DNA of 41,345 nt, taken from contig JAWQRO010000366.1 in the NCBI GenBank assembly GCA_033557835.1, positions 1 to 41,345 on the forward strand. The letters are read 5' to 3'. Position 1 is the first letter of the stretch. Every line of letters starts with the position of its first letter. The DNA comes from Helochares maculicollis. Its lineage: Eukaryota; Arthropoda; Insecta; Coleoptera; Hydrophilidae. Under the pieces are notes generated by a model. The model saw only the letters and a program-made list of their open reading frames with translations. It made no database searches and was not told the origin of the DNA. Positions 1 to 11,171 of this stretch are shown one piece after another. The translations under genes and the position numbers were made by a program.

Positions 1-3
<3 letters not shown>

Positions 4-65
<62 letters not shown>
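4..65. repeat. (TA)n microsatellite
   Basis: An uninterrupted TA dinucleotide run of about 31 units opens the window and stops abruptly at CCGCG. It is a simple repeat with no coding content. Length is likely to vary between individuals and may be mis-sized in the assembly because it touches the window edge. Confidence 0.97.
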
Positions 66-67
<2 letters not shown>

Positions 68-351
68 GCGACGACACTGGCTATAAAATTGGCAAACAAA
101 TTAAGTTACTAATTTTATACAGGACGCCATCTAGCAGAAACACTCATAAGTCCAGCGATGCGACCACTGTAGCTTAAGCAGTAGTACAAACCATGCATCC
201 CACACGCCTGTAATATGTGCTGACGTCAAGAATGCGGTGGGCATCCGCCTAAGTAGCAATCAACTGCGTACGCATCAACAGCAAAAATCAATAAACATGG
301 TGGTCAGTGTGTTTGACTTCTGGCAAGATACCGCTGTTTTTTGAAATTACG
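66..351 (+). promoter_or_regulatory. possible promoter and 5' leader exon
   Basis: This stretch is richer in GC than its surroundings. It has a TATAAAA box at 82-88, a perfect CRE palindrome TGACGTCA at 221-228, an initiator-like TCAGTG at about 304, and a strong splice donor in which the exon would end at 351 before GTAAGTAC. Only very short ATG-started frames are present (for example at 159 and 192), so a leader would be untranslated. The inference is an upstream promoter and non-coding first exon of the + strand gene whose coding exon lies at 14903. No acceptor pairing can be proven from sequence. It could also be an enhancer or chance. Confidence 0.22.
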
Positions 352-1723
352 GTAAGTACAAAACGCATACTAGTCCTCATCGTATTTTATAAAACCCTTA
401 ACACTCTTGCCAATCTTAAGACAGTTGAAACAATGAATGTTATTGTCAAATATCGCAATAATTTTGTTGACATATTCAAATTGACAAGCGGCATGTGGGC
501 GTCGATCTGTCAAAATTTAACCAATTGTAGTTTACATATGCTTATCAAGTAAGCACATACTGTAATAATATTTAAAAGTGAATGACGGGCCCTTAATTAA
601 TTTAAATTGACGTTTTAGACGGTGCCTCTTCGCGGCTTGTATTTCAAATTTACTCCTAAACACATCACAGCAGGTTTCCTCCCTGAAAATTTTTGATATT
701 CCGCAGCCAATTTTTGGCATTTGTTTTTAAGACTTTAAGACTGAACCTCTACTCCCTCACTTTATTGGAATTGAAAAATCCGGGGTACGTTCCTGATCTC
801 GTATTACCAGTTTATTATTTTACCAGGATAGCAATTTAAATTTTCGCATTAATTTACATTCTTCCGTCCATATTTGTAATTTAAAACTTAAATTTTTGTG
901 TACATATGCTGTTTACACGATTAGCAACGCATTTAGTACGGGTCGTTGAACTTTACATCATGAAAATCAAACCAATGCACAACTGATGGTCTGTTTCTCT
1001 TGCATAATAAATTGCTACTTGTGATTTCTGCAGATTTGCAGAAAATTATCCGTTAAAAGCATTGCCTATGCTCAGATTTAATAAACTCGCGTTAAATTGA
1101 AGAGGTACCTTCCTTAGTCAACTCGATTTCAAAATGGACATGAGTCTCTTTCAATTTTAAATTTATAGAGGACGCCACAGACGAAGCAGCTCCCAAATTT
1201 ATTCTCAATAATTACTTCATCTGAATAGAGGACATTTACAGCATTTGATAAATATCAGACATATTTTTCAAATAGATTTTTATTTAAAATTTTATTTAAA
1301 AAAAATTCGACTTTACAATTTATATGTTTTTGCTTGCTATGTTTTGAAATACAAAGATTGATTTTGAAGCAGGTCATTTGGCATAGGCAATTCTTAGTCC
1401 ACTTGGCTCAAAATAAGATATATTCGCAACTTTGAAATCGCTCGACTTCAAATTTGTCGTTTGTGTATTGCTTTATGAAATGGCCAAAAAATAGCCCTCG
1501 CTAGCTCTCCACAAAATTAATTAATACTATTTTCACTGCACGATTGGGTAAATCTCGTTTATGCAGATGCAACCTCAGACATGCTCGTTGCTGCTTTGAT
1601 GTTTTGCAGGTCTTTGTGCGTTTTGTCTGTATGCGTACCTGTGTATGTCTCGATGTAGTAAAACCTGAGGCATTCGCGCGTAAAATTGTAATTTTTTTAC
1701 AATAACTTGTTCAATTTTTGCAG
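352..1723. other. AT-rich non-coding stretch
   Basis: I see no convincing exon, RNA gene or mobile element here. Open frames are short, AT-rich and without coding-like codon structure. If the flanking leader exons are real, this is the first intron of the + strand gene. Its right end carries a short pyrimidine-rich tract and TTTTTGCAG acceptor. Confidence 0.6.
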
Positions 1724-1859
1724 GCCTGTTAAACAAGCCGGATTCGCAAGTTCTTTCGATTAAATGCAAGCGGGCAACCTTCTCCTCGGTCCGGGAATTT
1801 CGCAGTGAAGGTTCTACCAAATCACAAGAAGCCGAAGACCCGTGCTGCCAGTAAGCACG
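1724..1859 (+). other. candidate 5' leader exon
   Basis: A 136-base block of higher GC is bounded on the left by a good acceptor (CAATTTTTGCAG ending at 1723) and on the right by a consensus donor GTAAGTG starting at 1860. A second possible donor, GTAAGC, starts at 1851. All frames contain a stop somewhere. The frame that would join the 14903 exon in phase has TGA at 1806-1808 and no later ATG, so if the two are spliced directly this is untranslated leader. It then contains a 14-codon upstream open frame at 1764-1808. One alternative frame gives a lysine-rich peptide with KKPKTRAASKH just before the donor. That looks coding-like, but spliced directly to 14903 it meets a stop after about 22 codons. 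It would need another, unseen exon to be used. Confidence 0.35.
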
Positions 1860-3608
1860 GTAAGTGATTTTTTATTTATACTTTGTGCTAATTAATTTCA
1901 GTTACTCTTTGTGAAAACCGCTTATGTCTGGACGAAAGGAAGCGCTTTTATGTTACTAATAATATTTTAGCGCTCCTTTGTAATTTTCTGTCATGACTGA
2001 CAAGGCTGCATGGTCTTGGTATGCTTATTTTTCATTGCATTTGACTGTTTAGTGAAAGTTCGTTTAGGCGGGTACAAATTGTTTGTTCTGATAAGACATT
2101 TTTACTCCGTCTGCTTAGTTCCCAAATATTGCCAAGCTCGATACCTTTCTTGCAAAATATTCCAAGGCAGGACAAATTATGTCTTATAGTTTTCTGGTAG
2201 ATTTTTAAATATGCAAATTGCAGCTTCATGGCGAGATGGAAGGGGAAATATATTATTTAGATCACTTACTTAAGAATATGTATGAAATTGTGGATTAATT
2301 TTTTTGGCAAGAAGAACGAGTCTTAAAGTAGCTCTTTGAGCTGCTAAACTATGTTTTAAATGTCATAGGAAGTGCTGTTAAATATTTTCAGCCCTGTTTA
2401 AAATTTGCCATGTTTGCAGCAACGTACAATATATCTCAATATTGCTTGACGCACTAGAATGTATGATTTGATGAAGATTTATTTCACACAAATGTTGTTA
2501 TAATACTAAATTTTAAAATGTATGGTCTTAGTTACATCTGTTATTTGGATGGCATTAGTTATCACCACTTGGTGTATTATTGAAAAACAAAAAACAATCG
2601 ACATGACGCTTTTCACAGTTAAAGGAGTGATTTGTATTCCTTTAATCAAACAAAAAAGTAGCTCGATAACATGTTTACATTATTTAATCCGGCTAGAAGA
2701 GGATTTGCAATGGTAAAACCAAAGCGATTGTGATTTCATTTAACATGAATCACACCATTCCTTTTGAAGCCGATCGCCAAACCGCTGGATGTTTGTGTCG
2801 CTAAGTAGTACAGAATGAAAACAATAACACTATTCCCTAAAATAAACCACTCTTTGATCAATATATTGTTTGAAAATATACACTCTCAGAAATAACCAGC
2901 CCCATTCCAAAACACGATATTATAATAATCAGCACTCATTTTCAATCAATATGCAACTTCTAAATATATTCTACCGAGAATCTGCCCCGACTCTGCGTCA
3001 AATTCTAAAAATATTATGCAACTATGTGTACGTAATGGTTTTACATTATCGTGAGCTTCATAGATATATCAAGTAATTTATAATAATTTATTTGTGCATA
3101 CATATAATATAAAGTAATGCTGGCTGGAAACCCAATGTGCTTTATACGAAGATTTAAAATAACGATAGCATCTATATTTGTAACTCTGTATGAGTGTTGA
3201 GATCGTTTCTTAATCTACATATGATTAAAACTGACTAAATAATTCATTGATGTTTTGATGTTATACGTAAAAATGCAAGTTGATTTAGATTGTTAATGGT
3301 TTTGAAACATGTACATATAAAATAGTTTCAATGGGGTTTTTCCTTTTTGTAAGCTTGGTCCTAAAATTACTACAGCTTGTTGTAGCGATTTTCTATGGGA
3401 GTCCATTGATGTTATTTGGATTTTGTTAGAAACCATTTGGAAAATGTCACAAGTATGTTAAACTTTATGTCTGTAGTATCGTAATGAAATGGGTTAAAGA
3501 CTCATATTTCAATATTTACGTTTAGTTATTGCTAACTGCACTCTAATTTATGTCCCCTCTCAGAAATAATACTTTCCCAATAGATCTGAGTAAATATTTA
3601 ACAAATGC
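1860..3608. other. AT-rich non-coding stretch
   Basis: No gene is supported here. Small AT-rich frames occur on both strands but look like chance. A slightly more complex patch at about 2730-2815 could be regulatory. Nothing identifies it. Confidence 0.55.
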
Positions 3609-3851
3609 CTAACAATATCGAACAATCCGGTCAATAATAGACATTAGTGCATCAAGAACGGTACCAGTGACATGGATTGGCATGAATGGAATGCAGCCGG
3701 TACACCAAACCGGACCAGAAGACTCTTCACCAACCGGACCTCCATCAAGAAATCCGCAGTTGTCGCGGAAAAAACCTTTGTTATGGGGGAAATGCACGAT
3801 ACAGCGTTTATTTTTTCTTATTTCTCTGCATACCGCATTCAAATCTACCAT
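3609..3851 (-). CDS. unidentified cysteine-containing coding-like exon, minus strand
   Basis: An 80-codon minus-strand frame runs from ATG at 3851 to TAG at 3609, in an island much richer in GC than its AT-rich flanks. From about codon 18 onward, codon third positions are mostly C or T and first positions often purine, the pattern expected of real coding sequence. The peptide has six cysteines, including a WCTGC motif, a GFFRDNCGFLDGGPVG segment and a hydrophobic C-terminal part ending in RYC. I do not recognise the family. The A-rich first codons look less coding, and an AG after TATGC in this strand (about 3829) could be an acceptor, so this may be a last exon whose upstream exons lie to the right. 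An overlapping minus frame just upstream encodes a hydrophobic run that could be a signal peptide, but it is one frame off. No clear poly(A) signal was found downstream. It could be a nested gene, a decayed gene or a transposon relic. Confidence 0.4.
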   Translation of the reverse strand: MVDLNAVCREIRKNKRCIVHFPHNKGFFRDNCGFLDGGPVGEESSGPVWCTGCIPFMPIHVTGTVLDALMSIIDRIVRYC

Positions 3852-6800
3852 CTTTGATACCCATGCGATAGTAATGTGATATTAATAACAAAATCAATAC
3901 ACATCTCACTAATTTTGCAGATTCGTTTCGATAGTTCTGCGATATGCACATATTCCATGCAGCTCTTAAATATTCTTTGATTATACACCTGTCGTCACTT
4001 GCAGGTCGATGCGGCACAAAATAGTTTTTAATGAATCGAGGAATCTAGGTTACATAACAGGAATTTACGGCATTTCGACAAATTGTTTCTGGAAGCAAAT
4101 TTTCATTAATTATACTGTATACTTATCGTCTTAAGGCTCATACCTCGTGGCGATTTATGTATACACATCAATAATCCAGAAAATACCATCACATACGTGC
4201 AAAATTAACCTGAGAACTAATTCTAGCAGCTCTTGCTTCGTTCATTTGGTGTCAAATTACAAAATCAATAGATAAGAAGACAATCTAAGGTGATAGATGT
4301 AAGAAATTTGAAGCGATACGTTTTTGTTTGCAGTATCTGGTATAATTAGTAACCGCGATATGTATATGTTAATAACTACTGATGGAACGTCACTGGTCCA
4401 AAATAGACGAATTTTGTTGCTATTTCAAAAAATCATCTCTGCGCTTAAAGGAAAAAGACGACAAAACCTTTCAGTGGAGAAAAAAGTGAAAAAAATCAAC
4501 AGTTCAATTTCACCAAAAGAGGAAAAACAAGCAGCACATGTGTGGTCGGTTTTTAGTTGATGCGTTCATTTCAATATATTTAAGATATTTGCAATGCATG
4601 GATTACGAAACTTTGCTAAACAAGGACTAGTTTCTTTATGCCATACATTCCTAATGCATAATCTTTAATTGCTATTTATCAATATTTTGCAAGTATTGTT
4701 TTCCAAATGACTTAAATATATTTATTGTAATTCAAATCCGTTTAAACTTTATGAAGTATACAGCAAGATAATTATAATTAAAAAATCGGTATGTACTGTA
4801 AAAATAGTTTTATGGTTGATGGAGTAATGATAATTCATTATTGTCATTTTTTAAATTTGATTTCACAGTGAACACATTATCTTGTGACAAGTCAAGATAC
4901 ATCGAAAATCAAATTTTATTGATGTAACAAGTCTGCCGGGGAATATAAGCAAAGAAAATCATAGCGAGTACCTCTACTGTGTGTTTATGAAAGACCTGTC
5001 CTATAATAGCTTAAATGTAATATAATATAATATAGAATTATTACAATATTACTTAATATGTAAACTTGATGGGCAGTTCTACCACACAGCAAATAATAAT
5101 TCCTAATTTGTCGGTTATAGAATACGAATTGATGCAATAGTGATAATATATTACATATAAATAAAGCACTGACTAAAAACCATTACTCCAGTATGCTTAA
5201 CAAGCACCAGTTTAAATAGGCAGTCATTTTCATTTTTTATAATATTATAAAGTCTGAAGTCGAATTTTTTAGAACCATCATTCTCATGCAGAAGATTTTG
5301 CAACAACAAACAGTCGTCTAGAGATATTTAGTGTAATAGTTGTACAAAATACCAGGATAAAATATATAATTATTATCCTCATAGGTAAGTTTGTACTGAG
5401 TATTCAATTAGAGAATTCATTAACCTAAATTGTTCTCTACTTTTAAGACGCCATTTTTCCATCATTACTAAATTGGATCAATTTCTTGAATTTTTGTTTC
5501 ACAAGACAAAATAGAAAGCCCTCGAAATTACATTTTATTGGAAAAATATAGTCATTAATCGTCTGTTATTCAATGATTTATTAGAACAATATCTATAAAT
5601 CAATATCGCTCGTATATATGAATTAAGTGCCGTAAAAGTTACTACAAATTGATTCATTTTTCTAGAAAATGGTTGAATTGTTTGTTCTTATCTGCGTAGG
5701 TGGATTTCACATTAACGTCATGATATTTTACAATTGTTATTTCAATTGTATAGAAATGAAACTTTCATTAAACCATTTCCTTGGGGATGAAACTACCCAC
5801 ATTAATCATTCTACCAATTCAGTATTTGATTTGATTATCTACTTGTCCTGCCTAATTATTTGTCATTCCCATGATGCTAAAATTGAAAAAAACATTTTTG
5901 CAATACTTAAATGAAAATTAATCAATGTAGAATTAATCATGTAAATTACGAATAATATTTATGAGGAATGATGTTAATGATCTAAACTTAGTCTTAAGGT
6001 ACTACAGTAATAAACTTTAAATATTTACTATTAATTACGATTAGCATTTCGATAAATTACCAAGAACATGAATGAAGTCATACAATGCGATAGTGTTGCA
6101 TAATAAGTAATATTAATCCATTCTTTGTTTGCCTGTTTCATAAGTAAACCTTAATGCGTTCGTCATGCCTATGATGAAACCCTGTTACTTTACAATGCGC
6201 CAATATGAAACCGAATAATTATTATTTATGTGTCAGTTTAAGTGATGTTTATAAATAAATGCTCTTCCAACTCTTTTGTACTCGCATATGTCATATAATA
6301 TGGGTTATTCGTGACAAATGATGTAATTGCGGATATGCACCATTGGTAAAGAAAAATTCTAACAATGTTGCTCACTATTATTATCTTTGCTAGCTATGTA
6401 CTTTCTACAACCAGCATGATGAAGTCCTAATTAAAACATGGGAATTATTTGCATAAGCAAGCATTGGCATCGCATCCTGGTGAATTTTTCGGTTTATCAA
6501 CAGCTTTTGAAACTTTTATATAGTAATTTATAGGGAGCTGACATTGTGGAGATTCACGCATTTCATATCGCAAGGAATCCCGTCAGAATGTCTCATTCTC
6601 AAACATGCCTCTCAAATTTGTATAGCAAAAGTTTATGAAAATGAACCATGCAAATTATTATCCCAGGAGATATTAAAATATTTAGAAATCGAATTGATTA
6701 TTAGATATACACATGTTTGATGACTAAATAAATAGCCCCCGTCCAAATGTTATCATCGATATCTCGATAAACTTCCAGGTTTTTTGTGGAAAAGGCTTCT

Positions 6801-7079
6801 TTCTCTTGAACTAACATTGGTTGTGGTACTTAGTAACAGAGTTTTTAACATTTTAAAGACAACTTTATTGCACAAATTTTCAACTAATGACAGAATGGTT
6901 TTATCATATATCTTTAACTCTAATTGAAGTTGTTTTCCAGAGATATAATAACAGCAACCAGTTTTTATAATGTGCGCATACTATGTGGATACATACAGTT
7001 ATTATGTTAGCGCATATACGAGAATATAAAACTGAACTAGTTTTCCAATTTTTATATCAATTTCATTACATATTGATTT
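3852..7079. other. AT-rich non-coding stretch
   Basis: Mostly low-complexity AT-rich sequence with no supported gene. One patch at about 4431-4557 (+) encodes a basic peptide loosely like the start of CENP-B/Tigger-type transposases and is discussed under findings. A short pentanucleotide-like TAATA run occurs at about 5019-5034. Confidence 0.55.
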
Positions 7080-7320
7080 AAAATCGAATAACCGCGTAAG
7101 CTGCTCCCACGACAACATTGCTTTTTATTTAATGCCCGCAAACAATACTATTTACTGGTAAATGGCGTTCATCGACTCTAATTTGCTTTCGCAACTTTCC
7201 TATAACGCTGACCACCCACTGGACGTTTTACGTTATATCCAGATAAGAGTCGAGTTGATTGCCACAGCGGCAAAGCTGCGACACCAATATACTTGGTTAT
7301 AGGAAGGTGATGAAATAAGT
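7080..7320. promoter_or_regulatory. candidate regulatory island with interleaved inverted repeats
   Basis: This block is more GC-rich and complex than its flanks and has no long frame. It contains two pairs of inverted repeats: TCGACTCT (7172-7179) with AGAGTCGA (7246-7253), and TTCCTATAAC (7197-7206) with GTTATAGGAA (7296-7305). The pairs interleave rather than nest. The composition resembles a non-coding enhancer; the repeats may be coincidental. Confidence 0.25.
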
Positions 7321-9550
7321 CAGCGAATTTTTAAGAAGTTTTAAGAACTGCAGTAGTAAAATTTAGCCGCCTGAAATTAACAAGATTTATTGCAAGGGAA
7401 ATTTAAAATTTTATCGTCTCCGTGCATAACAGAATTTGCTTAATCCTTTATTAAATCCCATTCATACGGAAATAAGCCGGCTATAAATCAAAATTTGCAT
7501 ATGTGGCCATCTTGTGGTTCGCGGAAAACTACTAAAAAATTGAAAAAAGATATAAAAAATACGACATTTCAAAATCCTAGCTTGGAATGATTTGCAGATT
7601 ATCTACTGTGATTTAACATTTCATGCGGATTACGGAACGAGGTAAGAATGAAAATGTCCCATACAAACATTCAACTTAACACTAAAAGGCTGAACTATAT
7701 ACGTACGTTGCCTACAAGCAGTAACAATATTTTATACAAAAGTTATTATTATTTCTATTACATAATATAACTTAAGCTAACATTAAAGGCTAGAATAAGA
7801 AATCTATAAGAAGAAAACAAAAAATTATTCTATCAATTTTCCACTAATATTGATTGTATCGTTGTACAAATTTTGCGATTCTTAGGATGGTTGGCATTTG
7901 ACGATGTCATTTTAACCTTTGTAGTTCTGGTCTATTAGTTGAAAGAAGAATTGTCGTGGTATTTGTATTGTTCCTTATTGTTTTTTTCATAGAATTTATA
8001 GTATCCAAATCAAAACCGTATGACTACCAGCTTTAGTGTACATTTTCTGGTCATTTTATCGGTCGTATTAACTCTAAAATGTGTGGTGTTATAAAATTTT
8101 ATAGTTTGCGATAAATGCTGCTTATCATTTTTATCCATTTTTACTAATTTAAGCTTAGAGCTAAATACAGCCACTCTGATTTTGATTGCTTTTATACATT
8201 GAAACACACTATTCTCTGATTTATTGAACTTTGAAGAAAAACGAAGCATAATAACTTTATATTGATTGGCGACTTTTAGACACTGATGAAACTTTATTTG
8301 TCATAATATTTCTTCTATATCTAATATACGGCTGAACAAGTTTCAGAACAACGTATCCTTGGAAGAGCGTTGTCGTTGTTCCTCTTTCTCCAATTAAGGA
8401 AAATCATTCAAAATATATTTACTGTTTACATCTGATTGAAGCCAGAATTTGATACCGAATTTACTGTATTTATTACACATATACTGAGCAAGTCTGCACC
8501 TGACTATGGTATGAAATAATCGCTCATCAGATATATATTATTATATTTTCCCCTAGATTAACGCTAATTATACTTTTTCAATTAATGTATTTCAAAATTT
8601 TATAACCAAGTTTACCTGTTTGTAGGCATTTATTTCTTTGGGCTTTTTTTATTAAAACGAGTAAATTGGACATTTTTATCTCAAAAAATACATGACATCA
8701 CATTGCTGACCTCTTGTATACATTCTTATGTTCATCATACCGCCATTATTATCCACTAAAACACACATTACTTCTTATAATATTCTATTTTGCGGAAATT
8801 TTTGAACTTTTCACATCTTTAATTATATATGTAGCTGGTAATCTTCCTGGATTACCACCTGTTATAGGATTTTCGCCATCGGCTTCGAAGTGGGGACTGT
8901 ATCTAAAAAATGTACTCACCCATCGTCTCGGCGACACCATCCAAAATGCACCTAAGAAGGTTAAAAGAAAAAATAATCAAGAATCATATTAAGGATAAAT
9001 TTATGGCACTATAAACTATTCTTTCAAACTTAAAACATAAGTACTCAAAAAACCCCATGAGAAGATGACCTCTTGCGTACTACTTTTAAAATTTATATAT
9101 AAGGTCCTTAGGGTGGTATTCAAACCCTAACACGACCAATTTCATATTTTGACAACACGATAACATCCGAAGCAAGATGTTTTTAGTTTTTTATGAAATA
9201 ATATAACCCTTTTTCTGGGTATATTAATTACAGTTTAATTTTTTTTCATTTTTATGGCTATCTGCAGTTTTTTCATACCAAATTTAGAATGTGAATCGCT
9301 TCGAGTTTTGATTTTACATCGGAGCACCCTTCACTTAGATTGTTTAGTTCGTCAAAGAAATACATCTATTAAAAAGTGAAAAATTGAATCTTGCTAGAAA
9401 CGGCATCACTGCATAGAAACAAAAAATTATAATATGATATTTGAATACAAGTCTAGCCTGGCCAGAATTTACAAAATTCAATAGTAAAACTCACTTACTT
9501 ACTTCCCAAGTAGCCGAATGATTTGTGTTTGGACAACGTAGAAAAAACAC

Positions 9551-9552
<2 letters not shown>
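7321..9552. other. AT-rich stretch with one odd island at 8830-8970
   Basis: Most of this interval is AT-rich and featureless. The exception is about 8830-8970, where the GC content rises and a + strand frame (8714-8992) encodes a run including LPGLPPVIGFSPSASKW and a basic tail. The first half of that frame is ordinary AT-rich noise. The island could be a fragment of a transposon or an exon, but I recognise no family. Confidence 0.45.

Positions 9553-9594
<42 letters not shown>
9553..9594. repeat. (AT)21 microsatellite
   Basis: A perfect AT dinucleotide run of 21 units, flanked by ACACAG on the left and TTAGAATC on the right. It is a simple repeat with no coding role. Confidence 0.97.
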
Positions 9595-9599
<5 letters not shown>

Positions 9600-10633
9600 T
9601 CAGAGTACGAGAATGAAAGAAAAACCTTTAATTAATGCATGTATATCATATAGGAAAACTCACAACAGGTTAAGAAATCGTATCATTATAAACTTTTATT
9701 CTTTAAAATGAATTTAAAAACTAGTCAAAATGACTTTGAGCAATATAACGGTTAATAAATCAGTCCAACTACAAAAATAAATGCATGCATAAATTTCCTT
9801 CTGAGCAAATTTTGAACGTAAAGAAATACACTTTTTTAAATTATTGTTGGTGTACAAATGCTGCATAAATACATTTTGAAAATTCGAGTTATAACAGAAT
9901 TGCGCGTAAATTCCCTTAGCGAGCTGTAAGATATTTAATAAAATAAGAAATAACCTAATCTCGAGGGCGGATCTCCAGTAGCAATTTTCCATAAGGATAA
10001 TGTTCCGTCCGTGGAATAGTTTACTGGATAATTTGCCAGAAAATGAAGGAAATTTATGCGCCGCAAAAAGTAAAACAATCTGTTTGATAACTGAATATAT
10101 TTGCATTTAAATTATGACCCCCCGATGCTACGGTGAATATAAAGTTGAAACTATTTCAACAGAACACGAGCAAACTGCTCATGTTTAATACACAAGTAAA
10201 TGTAAACTTCTGGAGAATATTGATATGGAAACGGACGATTCGACGAAGCTATAATTTCTTCAAAAGTTCTCGCTCACAAAAAAATTGCTCTCGAGCAAAA
10301 AAAATTAAAGTTTTATGCAAAAAATCCGAAGTCTTACAACTCTTTAAAAAATTCTTATGCTTCCAAAAGCATAGTAGCTCCTTGAATGCTAATGTCCTTG
10401 GCTAGAATCGATTTAGTTCCTCCACCGCACCATTGTAAACCGCCGAAGTTTTAATGTAGCGAGCTCCTAAAGTTTTGTAATATTGTTTAAAAATCTTTCA
10501 AAGAAAATAATCCCCATTGTTGCTTCCCTTTACAAGATTACTTCAAAGATGAGCTTAGTTTTGTCAGGTAATGTCGTTCACGTGAAAGCTCAACAAAACT
10601 AATTTTGATATTAGACGTCAGACCAATGTAACT
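9595..10633. other. AT-rich stretch, no supported gene
   Basis: The minus strand holds a 130-codon open frame (9714-10106), long for random sequence. Its composition is that of translated AT-rich DNA, with no motif, no splice context and no pyrimidine-third-position bias, so I do not call it a gene. Confidence 0.5.
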
Positions 10634-10692
10634 TTCTGAAAACTATTGTAGACCTCTGGAAAACTATTGCAACTCCTTGGAAACTATTTCTG
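10634..10692. repeat. short degenerate tandem repeat
   Basis: Three imperfect copies of a unit of roughly 22 bases follow each other, recognisable by TCTGAAAACTATTG, TCTGGAAAACTATTG and TTGGAAACTATT. The copies have diverged and the array is small. It is probably a local slippage duplication. Confidence 0.6.
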
Positions 10693-10907
10693 TGATTCAT
10701 AAGATTTAATGAAAATCAATATAACAGTCTGGTGCTTTCTATGAATTTGTTGCCTGATAAAAAAGTTTCTCATCTCAAGTTGATTAATGATTCGCAAGCC
10801 GCCCGCCCTTACAGTGTGTTTGTAGGTACATCTTGTAGATTACTAAAACCTCGTTAACAATCTTGCATATACGTTTCGCTCAACATGTATTCGTTATCAA
10901 AAGTACA

Positions 10908-11171
10908 AGACCGTCGCGGCGGGCGCCCTAGTTGCAGGAGGCGTCTGGAGCGTCGAGGTGGTGGTAGACGACCTCGGCGGGTATCGAAAAGCGTGGGTGT
11001 GGGGGTCGACTGAAAGGGTATTTGTTGATAAATGGGCGAGGTCGCGAATTTGATGCTCTCCGTGACTGTTTTACCTACATAAAAGATAGGCTTTTGAATT
11101 ATATCAGTCTAGACGGCCATAACATAATCTCCCCCTTCATTTCTTTCTTAATCCCGCCAGGTAGGTATAAG
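10908..11171 (+). promoter_or_regulatory. CpG-rich island with tandem splice donors, possible alternative first exon
   Basis: The first 110 bases or so are strikingly rich in G and CpG for this window (for example GTCGCGGCGGGCGCCC near 10913). An initiator-like TCAGTC lies at 11104-11109. Two good donors follow, CCAG before GTAGGT at 11161 and ATAAG before GTAAGA at 11172, only 11 bases apart. The reading frame that would join the 14903 exon in phase has a TAA just before the first donor, so an exon here would be untranslated leader. I infer an alternative promoter and first exon of the + strand gene about 3.7 kb downstream. A short arginine- and glycine-rich frame from ATG at about 10885 also crosses the island. 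It could be chance. Confidence 0.35.

Noticed and set aside
3667..3879. Three overlapping + strand frames over the GC island at 3609-3851
   Set aside because: They are shadows; the minus-strand frame has the better codon structure.
5340..5400. GTAAGT donor near 5385 as the end of an exon
   Set aside because: The sequence to its left is AT-rich with no frame or acceptor; isolated donor-like words are common.
5669..5914. 81-codon + frame with a hydrophobic start
   Set aside because: It resembles a signal peptide, but hydrophobic runs are expected in translated AT-rich DNA; the remainder is low-complexity.
9714..10106. 130-codon minus-strand open frame
   Set aside because: Composition is that of translated AT-rich DNA, with no motif, no coding-like third-position bias and no splice context; most likely chance.
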